A stretch of 55,812 nucleotides of DNA from Lachnospiraceae bacterium (lineage in GTDB: Bacteria > Bacillota > Clostridia > Lachnospirales > Lachnospiraceae). Both the position numbers and the translations under genes were made by a program. Location of the stretch: positions 1-55,812 of the forward strand of contig CAAGSD010000098.1 of NCBI GenBank assembly GCA_900772845.1, read 5' to 3'. Within the stretch, counting starts at the first letter, position 1; each line of letters begins with the position of its first letter. The notes below the pieces were generated by a model. The model was not told the DNA's origin. It ran no database searches and saw only the letters and a list, made by a program, of their open reading frames with translations. This document shows positions 15,406 through 23,876 of this stretch, in pieces.

Positions 15406-16578
15406 TTATTTCTGATAGGCGATGCGGGGATCTCCGTTTTTCAGGTAAATAATGCCTCTTCGTTCGAAGCCGTTCTTCTCTAATAAGTGCTGCATGGTGT
15501 GATTATCGGAATGCGTATCGGCCCGCAGGTATTTCACTTTGCTCTCACAGAAGGCAACGCATTTTGCAAAAAGGCCTTTCACCTCCCCGTCTCCTGCCAG
15601 ACGATGGATCGTGCCGTAAGGGGTTTCCTCCCGCCAGCTGCCGTCCTCGATGTAGGAATAGGTCGGTTCCTCCTCCAGCAGAAGCATGAATACCCCGTGG
15701 ATGCGCCCGTCCTTTTTATACACATATAGCCGCTGTTTCTCAATGTCTGTCCGCAGTGTCTCCGGGTCCGGATAGGCTCCATTCCACTGGTTGGGATTGC
15801 CACTTGCCCGCATGTAAGCCTTAGCGATGTCATAGATCTCCAGAATCCGGGGCAGATCCGTCTCTTTTGCCATTACGATCTCCTCTGCCTCATCGTTCTC
15901 TTTTCCCCCTTCGCCTTCCGCCACTTCCGCTTCCGGGGCTTCCAGAATCTCTCGCACGGCCGTTTCCATCCGCTCTGCCAACTGTCTGTGCCCCTTGGCT
16001 GTCAGATGTACGTGATCTGCCTTCGTCAGTTCACAGCCTCCCGCATCTAAGAAATCCACCCGTTTCGCCACTGCCAGAAAAGCATATTCTCTTGCCAGTG
16101 CTCTCGTTGTCTCCACGCTTTTTTCATTAAAATCAGGATAAATCACACCCTCTTCGATGGGAACCGGGGCCACGATCAGGATCTTCGGTCCATTCTTCCC
16201 CCAGCAGGGAACCGATTTTGCCTCTTCCACGAGGATCTGCATGCCTTTCGTGATTTTCTTTGCATCCGTATTGAATTTCACCTTGGAATCATTGGTACCC
16301 AGCATCAGGATCACCAGGTCTAACGGCTCGTGGCTGTTCAACAAGGCATGCAGTACCGGTAGCAGATTCACCGAATCCATGTCCGGATCATCATACACAC
16401 AGGTTCTGCCGCTTAAGCCTTCCTCAATGACCAGATACTCCGCTCCCAATGCTTTCTGTAACAGGCAGGTCCAGCGTTCCTCTTCATTATATCTGCTGCT
16501 GTGGTCGGCACTCTCCGACGGATCGGTGCAGAGCCCGTGGGTATTGGAATCTCCAATGCATAAAATATGTTTTTTCAC
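15406..16578 (-). CDS. SGNH/GDSL hydrolase fused to GNAT acetyltransferase
   Basis: A two-domain protein of 390 residues. Residues 1-212 are an SGNH esterase: block I 'CIGDSNTHG' (Ser nucleophile), block II 'GLSGRT', block III 'MLGTNDSK', block V 'ADHVHLT' (Asp, His). Residues 236-390 are a GNAT N-acetyltransferase with the late 'GNAT' strand 'KYLRADTHSDNHTMQHLLEKNGFERRG'. The linker is an acidic Ala/Glu/Gly stretch. An internal in-frame ATG at 15873 has GAGGAGA five bases upstream, so the GNAT part may also be made alone. Each domain is clear; the fusion and its substrate are unexplained. Related single-domain enzymes act on acyl esters and on small amines. Confidence 0.88.
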   Translation of the reverse strand: MKKHILCIGDSNTHGLCTDPSESADHSSRYNEEERWTCLLQKALGAEYLVIEEGLSGRTCVYDDPDMDSVNLLPVLHALLNSHEPLDLVILMLGTNDSKVKFNTDAKKITKGMQILVEEAKSVPCWGKNGPKILIVAPVPIEEGVIYPDFNEKSVETTRALAREYAFLAVAKRVDFLDAGGCELTKADHVHLTAKGHRQLAERMETAVREILEAPEAEVAEGEGGKENDEAEEIVMAKETDLPRILEIYDIAKAYMRASGNPNQWNGAYPDPETLRTDIEKQRLYVYKKDGRIHGVFMLLLEEEPTYSYIEDGSWREETPYGTIHRLAGDGEVKGLFAKCVAFCESKVKYLRADTHSDNHTMQHLLEKNGFERRGIIYLKNGDPRIAYQK

Positions 16579-16630
16579 TGTTTAACTCTCCGTTTTCTAT
16601 TTCAGTCTGTAACTATCCAGGATCAATACG

Positions 16631-16879
16631 TCAAGCTTCAATATTGGGGAAAAATACAATAACATCATCCCCCTGGAATTCCACGTACATGCCCTCCAGT
16701 TCCAGGTTTACATCATCCACATTGTGATCATCGAAATATCTGGTCAGGTCCATGATCGTTTCCATATAGGAATTGTCCCCTTTTACCAGGATTCCCAGCC
16801 CCTTTCCCGGCTCCTGCTCATAAAGCTCCAGTCCTTCGGTTTCATTGACATACTTGCGTATTGCTTCTGCTACGGTCAT
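16631..16879 (-). CDS. Small acidic protein of unknown function, 82 aa
   Basis: I recognise no family. The 82-residue protein is acidic and soluble: a helical N-terminus ('MTVAEAIRKYVNETEGLELY') followed by a beta-rich part ('DDVNLELEGMYVEFQGDDVIVFF'). The ATG has AAGGAG about ten bases upstream. It lies just upstream of the SGNH-GNAT gene (52-base gap) and may share its transcript. Confidence 0.65.
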   Translation of the reverse strand: MTVAEAIRKYVNETEGLELYEQEPGKGLGILVKGDNSYMETIMDLTRYFDDHNVDDVNLELEGMYVEFQGDDVIVFFPNIEA

Positions 16880-17144
16880 TTAATTTCTTCTCCTTCTACT
16901 GTTCCTTTGTTCATAACACATATACAAGATTTTCTACACACTGTGTGAAAAATCTCTGACGTACATTTATCTTGACTGCTTCTCCTTATTGTATCATAAA
17001 AGGCGAACCCTGGCACCGCCAAAGTCCGCCCTTCATCATTTTCTTCTCTTATTCATCATTCAACTTAACCAACTCAACTGTATAACTTATGATAATTCCC
17101 GTTTCTACCTTTCGCACTTTCTGGAAGAGTAAAAAATTTATCTC
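16880..17144. other. Intergenic, nothing recognised
   Basis: 265 bases of AT-rich sequence. I see no gene, convincing promoter or terminator. It marks the edge of the AT-rich segment running to about 19.86 kb. Confidence 0.4.
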
Positions 17145-17726
17145 TTAAGTAAGTGTCATTTTAGAATCAAAGCAGACTCTTAGTAGTTCAAATACTAAAA
17201 AGGAAATCGGAATTGTCCACAAATCAGGTTCATGAAATGCGACAAGGACAGAAAACCTTTCAGCTATATTTTCAAGTACCTGTGTTCCGGCAAGTGCACC
17301 GGTTCCGCTGAGATAGAAATAAATATCTTTCATGGATATAACAGAGGCGATGCGATCCAGAAATCTGGTATAAGACATTCCTAATACTACACCCACTATT
17401 AATATTGTCTGAAGCAATATTCCTCTCCAATTTCCTTGCAGTGTTTCCTTAATCTTTTTCAACTGTCCCACACGGAAGTCTTTTCCATGAGCTAACATAC
17501 ATAACACAACTGCTGTCAATGCAGTAAACAACAGTCCTGTTTTTCCCGGAATCTGAAAGAACCGGCTTTCCGGCATGGTGATCCAACTCCATTGTTGCTC
17601 ATATAAATCACTTTCCGTTTGATGTGCCATGAAAATCCAAAACTCTATCATTTTGCCAAACTCAGTTAACAAAAAATATCCTAAGATCACAGGCACACAT
17701 TTAACAGCTTCCTTGATTTTTATCAT
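17145..17726 (-). CDS. Membrane protein of unknown function, 193 aa
   Basis: Predicted integral membrane protein with about four hydrophobic segments ('VPVILGYFLLTEF', 'GLLFTALTAVVLCML', 'ILLQTILIVGVVLGM', 'IPISFLVFELLRVCF'). I recognise no catalytic motif. It is not a convincing AgrB peptidase and it lacks the Glu-Glu motif of CPBP proteases, although size and context could suit a shortened membrane protease or transporter. The ATG follows AGAAGGAGA. It is downstream of a GHKL kinase in an AT-rich segment, so a link to that signalling pair is plausible but unproven. Confidence 0.6.
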   Translation of the reverse strand: MIKIKEAVKCVPVILGYFLLTEFGKMIEFWIFMAHQTESDLYEQQWSWITMPESRFFQIPGKTGLLFTALTAVVLCMLAHGKDFRVGQLKKIKETLQGNWRGILLQTILIVGVVLGMSYTRFLDRIASVISMKDIYFYLSGTGALAGTQVLENIAERFSVLVAFHEPDLWTIPISFLVFELLRVCFDSKMTLT

Positions 17727-17838
17727 AGGGTTCTCCTTCTAATTCTGTAGACTTTTGTTACTCTTTCGTTTTTTATAATAACTTATTTTTTTATTGTTAT
17801 CATAATTTGTCCACAAAAAGCAGAAATCTGACCACCAA

Positions 17839-19047
17839 TTATAGCACGTCCATCAATATTTTAATGCTTACCTGCATATCAACCCTGATTGACAATTCTC
17901 CTTGATATTTTTCCACGATTTGTTCAATAATCTTCATTCCCCAGCCATGTGCTGACGCATCCTGCTCTCTCTCAGATACAAAATGATTATTTTTAACCAC
18001 TGGTTTTTCCTTATAGTCATTCTGCATTTCAATCACAAGAAATCCTGCTGTTATCGCAATATTCAATCTGATTTGTTCTTTTGCTGCTTCCAATGCATTG
18101 TTCAATAAATTAGCACATAATACACAAAATTCTCTATCCTCCAGTTTTAACCCCGACGGAAGAATCGGTGTTTCGACCACCAAAAGAATATCACGCTGCT
18201 CTGCTTTCTCTTTTGTTTCATAAATCACGGTATCTACAATATCTACGCCTGTATGTACCGGAATCATTTTACACTGCAGCGGTTCCTGCACGCTCTCTAT
18301 ATATGATAAAGCTTCTCTCTGATCACCATTTTGCAGAAGTCTCTCCAGCGCTCGCAGGTGATGTTTGATATCATGGTACAGTTTAGCATTTTCTGCATAA
18401 AAATTCTGTGCTCTGACATATTGGCTCTCAATCAGATCATATTGTGTATCTAATACAGAGATTTGCATCTTCAGCTGCAATTGGCGGAAGTAAAAATATA
18501 CCATAAGAAGCAAGCTTACCAGACAGAATAGAAAAACATAATTCTGAATCGCATTTCCATAAATCATATCTATGAAAAAATCACACAGAAATGCTGTACT
18601 GAAGAAAGCAATACCAAATGCTTTCAACAGATTCAATACTGTAAAAGTTTTTTCTATTACTTTATGTCTTATAGCAGATATCAATATACCATTTAAAATC
18701 AGCCATCCTGCCTGTGCGCAAAATTCCGCATTTGTCCAGAAATGTTCCACCAGTCCCAGTAAAACAGTCCAGATAAAAACATAACTGACTACAAGGAATG
18801 CTATTTCTTCCACAGAGCCATTCCATAACAGGTATCCTAAAATAGTAAGAAGCAGCAGTAACGGAATCCACGACAAATACTTTTGCAGACCATACCATAG
18901 CATTCCCGATAATAAAATTGTTAAAATAAATTTTTTATCTGAATCTATGTATTTTCTCCGATCAAAAATCTTATCCATCCATATCAGAAGCCATGCCGAA
19001 TTGTGTATGCTCCACAGAATTTTAATCATCTGCATTCTACTCTCCAT
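17839..19047 (-). CDS. GHKL-domain sensor histidine kinase (AgrC/LytTR-partner type)
   Basis: Membrane sensor kinase, 402 residues. About six N-terminal membrane segments (residues 20-195) form a sensor, followed by a coiled linker, the phospho-acceptor 'LYHDIKHHLRALERLL' (His near residue 230) and a GHKL ATPase domain with the N-box 'LCANLLNNALEAAKE' and G-box 'HGWGMKIIEQIVEKY'. This is the HPK10 layout of peptide-sensing kinases. It overlaps the response regulator gene by 11 bases. No AgrD-like peptide gene is seen, so the signal is unknown. The gene is AT-rich; one 60-base line in it (18901-18960) has only 14 G+C. Confidence 0.9.
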   Translation of the reverse strand: MESRMQMIKILWSIHNSAWLLIWMDKIFDRRKYIDSDKKFILTILLSGMLWYGLQKYLSWIPLLLLLTILGYLLWNGSVEEIAFLVVSYVFIWTVLLGLVEHFWTNAEFCAQAGWLILNGILISAIRHKVIEKTFTVLNLLKAFGIAFFSTAFLCDFFIDMIYGNAIQNYVFLFCLVSLLLMVYFYFRQLQLKMQISVLDTQYDLIESQYVRAQNFYAENAKLYHDIKHHLRALERLLQNGDQREALSYIESVQEPLQCKMIPVHTGVDIVDTVIYETKEKAEQRDILLVVETPILPSGLKLEDREFCVLCANLLNNALEAAKEQIRLNIAITAGFLVIEMQNDYKEKPVVKNNHFVSEREQDASAHGWGMKIIEQIVEKYQGELSIRVDMQVSIKILMDVL

Positions 19048-19789
19048 TCATCGTACCTGCCTGCCAATATTCCATTATTTGATGTTTTAATTGTGCCAGT
19101 CGTCGTTCTCCTATGTACAATTGCTGCCCCGTAGATAAAACCATCTGGTTATCTTTGATCTGTTTCACATGATATAAATTACACAAATATCCCCGATCCA
19201 CCCATACGAATTCATCTTCCGGCAATTTTTCCGATATCTTTCTTAAGGAACTTCTTACCTTACACCTGGTAGCATCTGCCTTTTCAATATATAAATACTT
19301 GCCTTCTCTCCAAATATATACAATTTTTCTAAATGGTATTTTTTCTATGCCCTGTTGATTTTCTGCAATATAAACCTCTGAGGTACGTGATACAATTTCC
19401 CTGAATGCTGCTTCCAGTGCCTGTGTGATCATGCTCTCCATTTGTTGCTTCGGAATAAAACGAAATGGTCGGAATTCAAATGATTTATACACATAACTCT
19501 CGTAAGCTGACACAAAGACGATCAGAATATCCGGTGCTGTTTCCTGAATTTTAGCTGCCAGTTCAAAGCCATTTAATTCCTGCATTTCGATATCCAAAAA
19601 CAACAGATCAAACGCTTGGCCATCCTCAATTTCATACCACAAGGCCTTACTGCTCCGATATACATCACATTCATAAGGAATGCCTTTTTTCATGAAATAA
19701 TCTTTTATATGTTTTTCCATGAACGCCGCATCTTCTACCGTATCATCACATATTGCAGCTTTCATTTTCCATGCTGTATACTTTCCCAT
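19037..19789 (-). CDS. LytTR-family response regulator
   Basis: Response regulator of 250 residues: receiver domain ('AAICDDTVEDA', phospho-acceptor Asp in 'DLLFLDIEMQELNGFEL') and C-terminal LytTR DNA-binding domain ('FVWVDRGYLCNLYHVKQI'). The first ATG, behind AAGGAGAGGGG, is used; a later ATG before 'KAAICDD' has no ribosome binding site. It heads a two-gene operon with the GHKL kinase, overlapping by 11 bases. Targets are probably local, such as the downstream membrane protein, but that is inferred. Confidence 0.9.
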   Translation of the reverse strand: MGKYTAWKMKAAICDDTVEDAAFMEKHIKDYFMKKGIPYECDVYRSSKALWYEIEDGQAFDLLFLDIEMQELNGFELAAKIQETAPDILIVFVSAYESYVYKSFEFRPFRFIPKQQMESMITQALEAAFREIVSRTSEVYIAENQQGIEKIPFRKIVYIWREGKYLYIEKADATRCKVRSSLRKISEKLPEDEFVWVDRGYLCNLYHVKQIKDNQMVLSTGQQLYIGERRLAQLKHQIMEYWQAGTMNGE

Positions 19790-19870
19790 CGTTTCCCCTC
19801 TCCTTTATAGTATAATTATGCCATAACTATGTCCTTTTTCAAATTATTTTTATTCAATAAAAGCATACAT

Positions 19871-19905
19871 AAAAACGGCCTTTAGACTTATGCCAAAGAC
19901 CGTTT
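19871..19905 (-). terminator. Terminator after prfA
   Basis: Minus-strand stem AAACGGTCTTT / AAAGGCCGTTT followed by TTTTA, 12 bases past the prfA stop. Confidence 0.8.
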
Positions 19906-19916
19906 CTTTTACAATT

Positions 19917-20993
19917 TTATTCTTCATTCATCTTAGCCAGCTTGGCTGCCTGGTCGGCTGCGATGCAGGCGTCGATGATCTCTTCGATATCTCCGTTCAT
20001 GATCTTGTCTAACTTGTACAGGGTCAGGCCGATACGATGGTCGGTGACACGGCCCTGGGGGAAGTTATAGGTACGGATCTTCTCAGAGCGGTCTCCGGTA
20101 CCGATCTGGCTGCGGCGCATCTCTGCTTCCGCATCGTGTCTCTGCTGCTGCTCGATGTCATACAGCTTAGACTTTAACAATGCAAATGCCTTCGCCTTGT
20201 TCTGAATCTGAGACTTCTCTGTCTGGCTGTATACCACAATTCCGGAAGGATAGTGGGTCAGACGTACTGCGGAGTCGGTGGTGTTGACACACTGACCGCC
20301 GTTACCGGATGCTCTCATGACATCGATACGGATATCCTTGTCCTCGATGACGATATCAATATCATCGTCCACCTCCGGCATAACTGCCACACTGATGGTG
20401 GAGGTATGGATACGTCCGCCGCTCTCGGTCTCCGGCACACGCTGTACACGATGTACGCCGCTCTCATACTTCATCTTGGAATAAGCGCCCTGTCCACTGA
20501 TAGTGAACTGTACTTCCTTCATACCACCGATACCGATCTCATCTACGTTGATCAGCTCTACCTTCCAACGCTGCTTCTCGGCATAATGCACATACATACG
20601 ATAGATCTCCGCTGCGAACAACGCTGCCTCGTCACCGCCGGCACCGGCACGGATCTCCACGATTACGTTCTTATCATCGTTAGGATCCTTGGGCAGTAAC
20701 AGGATCTTCAGCTCCTGCTCCAGTTCTTCCACGCGCTTCTTGCTGTCATTTAAGGTCTCTTTGATCATCTCGCGCATTTCTTCATCTTTTTCTTCTTCCA
20801 GCATAGACAAAGAATCTTCGATATCCTGCTTACACTTTTTATACTCAGTGTACGCATCCACGATGGGGGTCAGATCACTCTGCTCCTTCATCAGCTTGCG
20901 GAAGCGTTCCTGGTTGTTGGTGACCGTGGGCTCATGCAGTTCGCCCATGATCTCTTCAAAACGAATCAATAAATCTTCTAACTTGTCAAACAT
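19917..20993 (-). CDS. prfA: Peptide chain release factor 1
   Basis: RF1 reads UAA and UAG and triggers peptide release. The 358-residue length is standard. The GGQ motif is in 'ASGNGGQCVNTTDSAVRLTH', and the codon-recognition region lies in 'HRVQRVPETESGGRIHTS', with PET in place of the usual PxT arrangement at that spot. The ATG has GGAGAGG upstream, located within the end of prmC; only two bases separate the two genes. Co-expression with prmC is functionally sensible because PrmC methylates the GGQ glutamine of RF1. Confidence 0.98.
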   Translation of the reverse strand: MFDKLEDLLIRFEEIMGELHEPTVTNNQERFRKLMKEQSDLTPIVDAYTEYKKCKQDIEDSLSMLEEEKDEEMREMIKETLNDSKKRVEELEQELKILLLPKDPNDDKNVIVEIRAGAGGDEAALFAAEIYRMYVHYAEKQRWKVELINVDEIGIGGMKEVQFTISGQGAYSKMKYESGVHRVQRVPETESGGRIHTSTISVAVMPEVDDDIDIVIEDKDIRIDVMRASGNGGQCVNTTDSAVRLTHYPSGIVVYSQTEKSQIQNKAKAFALLKSKLYDIEQQQRHDAEAEMRRSQIGTGDRSEKIRTYNFPQGRVTDHRIGLTLYKLDKIMNGDIEEIIDACIAADQAAKLAKMNEE

Positions 20994-20995
20994 AA

Positions 20996-21850
20996 CTAAT
21001 TCCTCTCCACATACGTCCCAAAAACTACCCGATCCAGACCGGCATAATCCTGCACCACCTGTACCTCTCGGTACCCTTGTGCACGCATAAGTTCCGATAC
21101 AGCCTGTCCCTGGTCATATCCAATCTCAAAAAAGAGCATTCCACTGCTCACCAGATGCCTGCCTGCTTCCGCAATAATACGACGGTAAAAATACAATCCA
21201 TCCTCCGTACCGTCCAGTGCCATTCTGGGTTCGTGATCCCGTACCTCCGGCATCAGCTTCTCCACTTCCGCACTGGCGATGTAAGGGGGATTCGACACGA
21301 TGATCTCAAATTTTCCTTCCACCTTGTCAAACAGGTCACTCTGTAAAAAATGAACACGATCTGCGTTCGCCGTATCCAGAATATTCTCCGCATTTCGTCC
21401 TGCCACTTCCAATGCATCGGCGGACAGATCCACGCCCAGTCCTTCACAGGCATTGCTGTAATGCAGAAGACTTAGCAGAATACAACCGGATCCTGTACAC
21501 ATGTCAAGCACTCTCATCCCGTCATGGAGTTCCTTAAGTACCTCCTCCACCAGGATCTCGGTATCCTGTCTCGGGATCAGCACATGCTCATTGACTGCAA
21601 AGGTCAATCCCATAAAGTCCTGCTCTCCGGTCAGCTGCTGCAGCGGAATGTGCTCCGCCCGCCGTCCGATCCAGCCAAGATATTTCTCTTCCGCTTCCGG
21701 TGTCACCGGCTGCTCCCCGTGTACCAGCAGATCATTGCGATTCGTACCGCATACTGCTTCCAGCAGAAGTCTCGCATCCAGTGTGGCTTCTTCGATTCCC
21801 GCTGTCTGCAAAGCGAGACAGCCCTTTTCATAACATTCCCGATAGGTCAT
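20996..21850 (-). CDS. prmC: Release factor glutamine N5-methyltransferase
   Basis: Methylates the Gln of the GGQ motif in RF1/RF2. The helical N-terminal domain ('CYEKGCLALQTAGIEEATLDARLL') precedes the SAM-binding fold ('VLDMCTGSGCILLSLL') and the catalytic 'IVSNPPYIA'. The ATG at 21850 begins one base after the DUF1385 stop codon and has AGAGG within that gene's end, so I prefer it to the frame from 21880. Length 284 residues. It sits between the DUF1385 gene and prfA in a tightly packed operon. Confidence 0.97.
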   Translation of the reverse strand: MTYRECYEKGCLALQTAGIEEATLDARLLLEAVCGTNRNDLLVHGEQPVTPEAEEKYLGWIGRRAEHIPLQQLTGEQDFMGLTFAVNEHVLIPRQDTEILVEEVLKELHDGMRVLDMCTGSGCILLSLLHYSNACEGLGVDLSADALEVAGRNAENILDTANADRVHFLQSDLFDKVEGKFEIIVSNPPYIASAEVEKLMPEVRDHEPRMALDGTEDGLYFYRRIIAEAGRHLVSSGMLFFEIGYDQGQAVSELMRAQGYREVQVVQDYAGLDRVVFGTYVERN

Positions 21851-21851
21851 A

Positions 21852-22847
21852 CTAATCCTCTGGTTCTGCGGATGCATCATCCTTCATCCAGCTCTCATCC
21901 ACTTCATAGCCAAAGGTATCCTGTAAATATTTCTTCCAGTCAAACACAGCTTCTACGGAAGCGATAGCCACCTCTGCCATACTCTCGTCCGGCTCCCTGG
22001 TGGTCATACGCTGAATCCACATTCCGGGTGCTGACAGAATCTTGATAAAGATATTATCTGTGCGTCCGGCCAGACGAATGATCTCGTAGGAGATTCCGGC
22101 CACTACCGGCATCAGCAGAATGCGAAGGATCACCTTCTCCGCCATATTGTCCACCTGAATAAAGAAGAACAACACGATACTTACCAGCATGACAAAGAAA
22201 ATAAAGCTGGTACCGCAGCGTTTATGCAGTCTGGAGCTACGCATCACATTGTGAACCGTAAGAGGTCTGCCCTTCTCGATACAGTTGATGCATTTGTGCT
22301 CTGCACCGTGATACTGGTACAATCTGCGGATATCCTTCATGGCGCTGATGCCCCATACATACAGTAAAAACAGAGCAATACGGATCACACCTTCAATAAT
22401 CGCCATCAGGGAGCGGTTGCGGATAAAGCTCTCAAACAGCGAAGAAATAAAATACGGTAATACAATAAAGATGCCTACTGCCAATACAATAGAAATCACC
22501 GTCACAATACCGGACAACAGTTTTTCTCCGTTGCCACCGCTCATCTTGTCCATAGCCTTATCGAATTTCGTCTCTTTGCCTTCCTCTTCTTCATAGAAGG
22601 AAGCGGAATAATTCAATGCTCTGGTTCCCAGGATCAGGGAATCCAGGAAATTAAAGATACCGCGGATAAATGGAAGCTCCTTGAACTTACTTCCGTGAGC
22701 CAGACCCTGATAGGTCTCCACCTCCACTTCAATCTCGCCGTCCGGCTTACGGACCGCTACTGCATACTTCTCTTTATTTTTCATCATAACGCCTTCCAGT
22801 ACAGCCTGTCCGCCGATACCGGAATAACGACTCTTTCTTTTAGCCAT
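21852..22847 (-). CDS. DUF1385 family membrane protein
   Basis: Conserved membrane protein of 331 residues found before prmC-prfA in many Clostridia. The opening 'SRYSGIGGQAVLEGVMMK' and the central 'YHGAEHKCINCIEKGRPLT' are family signatures. Four to five hydrophobic segments are predicted. The His/Cys cluster suggests metal binding. The role is unknown; the genomic linkage with rpmE, prmC and prfA is a strong association. Start ATG behind GATGAGG. Confidence 0.93.
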   Translation of the reverse strand: MAKRKSRYSGIGGQAVLEGVMMKNKEKYAVAVRKPDGEIEVEVETYQGLAHGSKFKELPFIRGIFNFLDSLILGTRALNYSASFYEEEEGKETKFDKAMDKMSGGNGEKLLSGIVTVISIVLAVGIFIVLPYFISSLFESFIRNRSLMAIIEGVIRIALFLLYVWGISAMKDIRRLYQYHGAEHKCINCIEKGRPLTVHNVMRSSRLHKRCGTSFIFFVMLVSIVLFFFIQVDNMAEKVILRILLMPVVAGISYEIIRLAGRTDNIFIKILSAPGMWIQRMTTREPDESMAEVAIASVEAVFDWKKYLQDTFGYEVDESWMKDDASAEPED

Positions 22848-22889
22848 AAAACCTCATCCTTATAAATGCAGTATTAAATCTGGAACACC

Positions 22890-22940
22890 TTCGTCAAATA
22901 CAGATTCTTGTACAAGCACAAGTCTGTACCGGGCTCATCG
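22890..22940. repeat. 51-base palindromic repeat, copy 1
   Basis: An imperfect palindrome around 'CAGATTCTTGTACAAG'. It matches the reverse complement of 55727-55777 at 46 of 51 positions by eye. It lies between the DUF1385 gene start and the rpmE terminator. Confidence 0.7.
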
Positions 22941-22948
22941 CATACAGA

Positions 22949-22980
22949 AAAAGGTTGAGATAAGAATACCTCAACCTTTC
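22949..22980 (-). terminator. Terminator after rpmE
   Basis: Minus-strand stem AAAGGTTGAG / CTCAACCTTT followed by TTC; 10-bp perfect stem about 10 bases past the rpmE stop. Confidence 0.85.
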
Positions 22981-22990
22981 GCTTGCAATC

Positions 22991-23191
22991 TTATTTAACA
23001 CCGTATTTCTTATTGAACTTATCAATACGGCCATCGGTTCTTGCAGACTTCTGCTGGCCAGTGTAGAATGAATGACACTTGGAGCAAACTTCTACGTGAA
23101 GCTCGGGCTTGGTGGAGCCGGTTACAAATGTGTTACCACAGTTGCAGGTTACAGTTGCCTGATAGTAAGCGGGATGGATTCCTTCTTTCAT
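22991..23191 (-). CDS. rpmE: 50S ribosomal protein L31
   Basis: Large-subunit protein L31, 66 residues, zinc-containing form with 'CNCGNTF' and 'CSKCHSFYTG' supplying four cysteines. The ATG at 23191 with GAGAGG six bases upstream is chosen; a longer frame adds an implausible Arg-rich leader. Its promoter (23274-23302) lies inside the 3' end of the upstream toxin reading frame. Confidence 0.98.
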   Translation of the reverse strand: MKEGIHPAYYQATVTCNCGNTFVTGSTKPELHVEVCSKCHSFYTGQQKSARTDGRIDKFNKKYGVK

Positions 23192-23204
23192 TTCTTTCAC
23201 CTCT

Positions 23205-23621
23205 CTATAAAAATGTCGTGTATAAGTTCTTGTTCTCATCCTCACTGCTTATGGAACCACAAACAGCGGTATTATTGTACCATAAGAGTTTACACAGCGC
23301 AAGACCTATTTTTACATATTTCTCAGCATATTTTTTCATATCTTTCAAAATCCGAAGAACATACACTGTCTGATTTTCTTCATTTATAATATAAAATAAC
23401 AAATAAGACAGGTATACTTTTTTATGTATTATATAACCTCTGTACCTGATTCCCGAATCAGAAAATTTTAAAGGGAAGTCCCCAATGTTGCTGACTTCCC
23501 TATTTAAATTCGTATATAGCTTTTTTGCGGCATCTGGATTACATAAATCAACATGAATATACTTAACTAAGTTAAATACATCATTTGTTGCTTCATCTGT
23601 GATCAGTACTTTATAATTCAT
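23205..23621 (-). CDS. RelE/ParE-family toxin with extended C-terminus
   Basis: Type II toxin of the RelE/ParE fold: 'YKVLITDEATNDVFNLVKYI', 'LKFSDSGIRYRGYIIHKKVYLSYL' and the late strand 'VYVLRILKDMKKYAEKYV'. Family members usually end near residue 95-100. Here the frame continues to 138 residues through the rpmE promoter region ('KIGLALCKLLWY...'), so the tail is probably dispensable. The start overlaps the antitoxin stop by 11 bases, typical of coupled TA pairs. AT-rich: line 23341-23400 has 15 G+C of 60, suggesting recent acquisition. Whether it is a gyrase poison (ParE) or an mRNase (RelE) cannot be told. Confidence 0.85.
   Translation of the reverse strand: MNYKVLITDEATNDVFNLVKYIHVDLCNPDAAKKLYTNLNREVSNIGDFPLKFSDSGIRYRGYIIHKKVYLSYLLFYIINEENQTVYVLRILKDMKKYAEKYVKIGLALCKLLWYNNTAVCGSISSEDENKNLYTTFL
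23274..23302 (-). promoter_or_regulatory. rpmE promoter inside toxin reading frame
   Basis: Minus-strand TTGCGC (23297-23302), 17 bases, TACAAT (23274-23279). It gives a leader of about 75 bases before rpmE. Confidence 0.65.
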
Positions 23622-23775
23622 TCTTTATCCTATCACTGATAATCTGAAATGCATCATCCACAGTACGGAGCCGCCCTGCTTCCATGTCATCAATTCCTTT
23701 ATCGAGATAAGAAAATAATGTTTCCATCGCCGTTTCATCTCCTGTTAAATCCATATCATTTACTACAGCTTCCAT
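23611..23775 (-). CDS. Antitoxin of the RelE/ParE pair, 54 aa
   Basis: A short acidic protein of 54 residues beginning 'MEAVVNDMDLTGDETAMETL' and ending 'DAFQIISDRIKNEL'. The ATG follows AAAGGAGATG. The stop codon lies 11 bases inside the toxin gene, so translation is coupled. Acidic character, size and position identify it as the antitoxin. I see no clear DNA-binding domain, and it differs from standard RelB/Phd forms I could name. Confidence 0.8.
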   Translation of the reverse strand: MEAVVNDMDLTGDETAMETLFSYLDKGIDDMEAGRLRTVDDAFQIISDRIKNEL

Positions 23776-23876
23776 GTAAAACATCTCCTTTCCTGTAATC
23801 TCAATTTTATTATACTATTTTTTACACAAAAGTATAGGCCGTTCGTAAAATAGTTTCTGCCTTTTTCTGCCACTCC

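Noticed and set aside
17145..17726. AgrB-type peptide protease
   Set aside because: Size and context are suggestive, but the conserved His and Cys arrangement of AgrB is not seen and no AgrD-like peptide is nearby.
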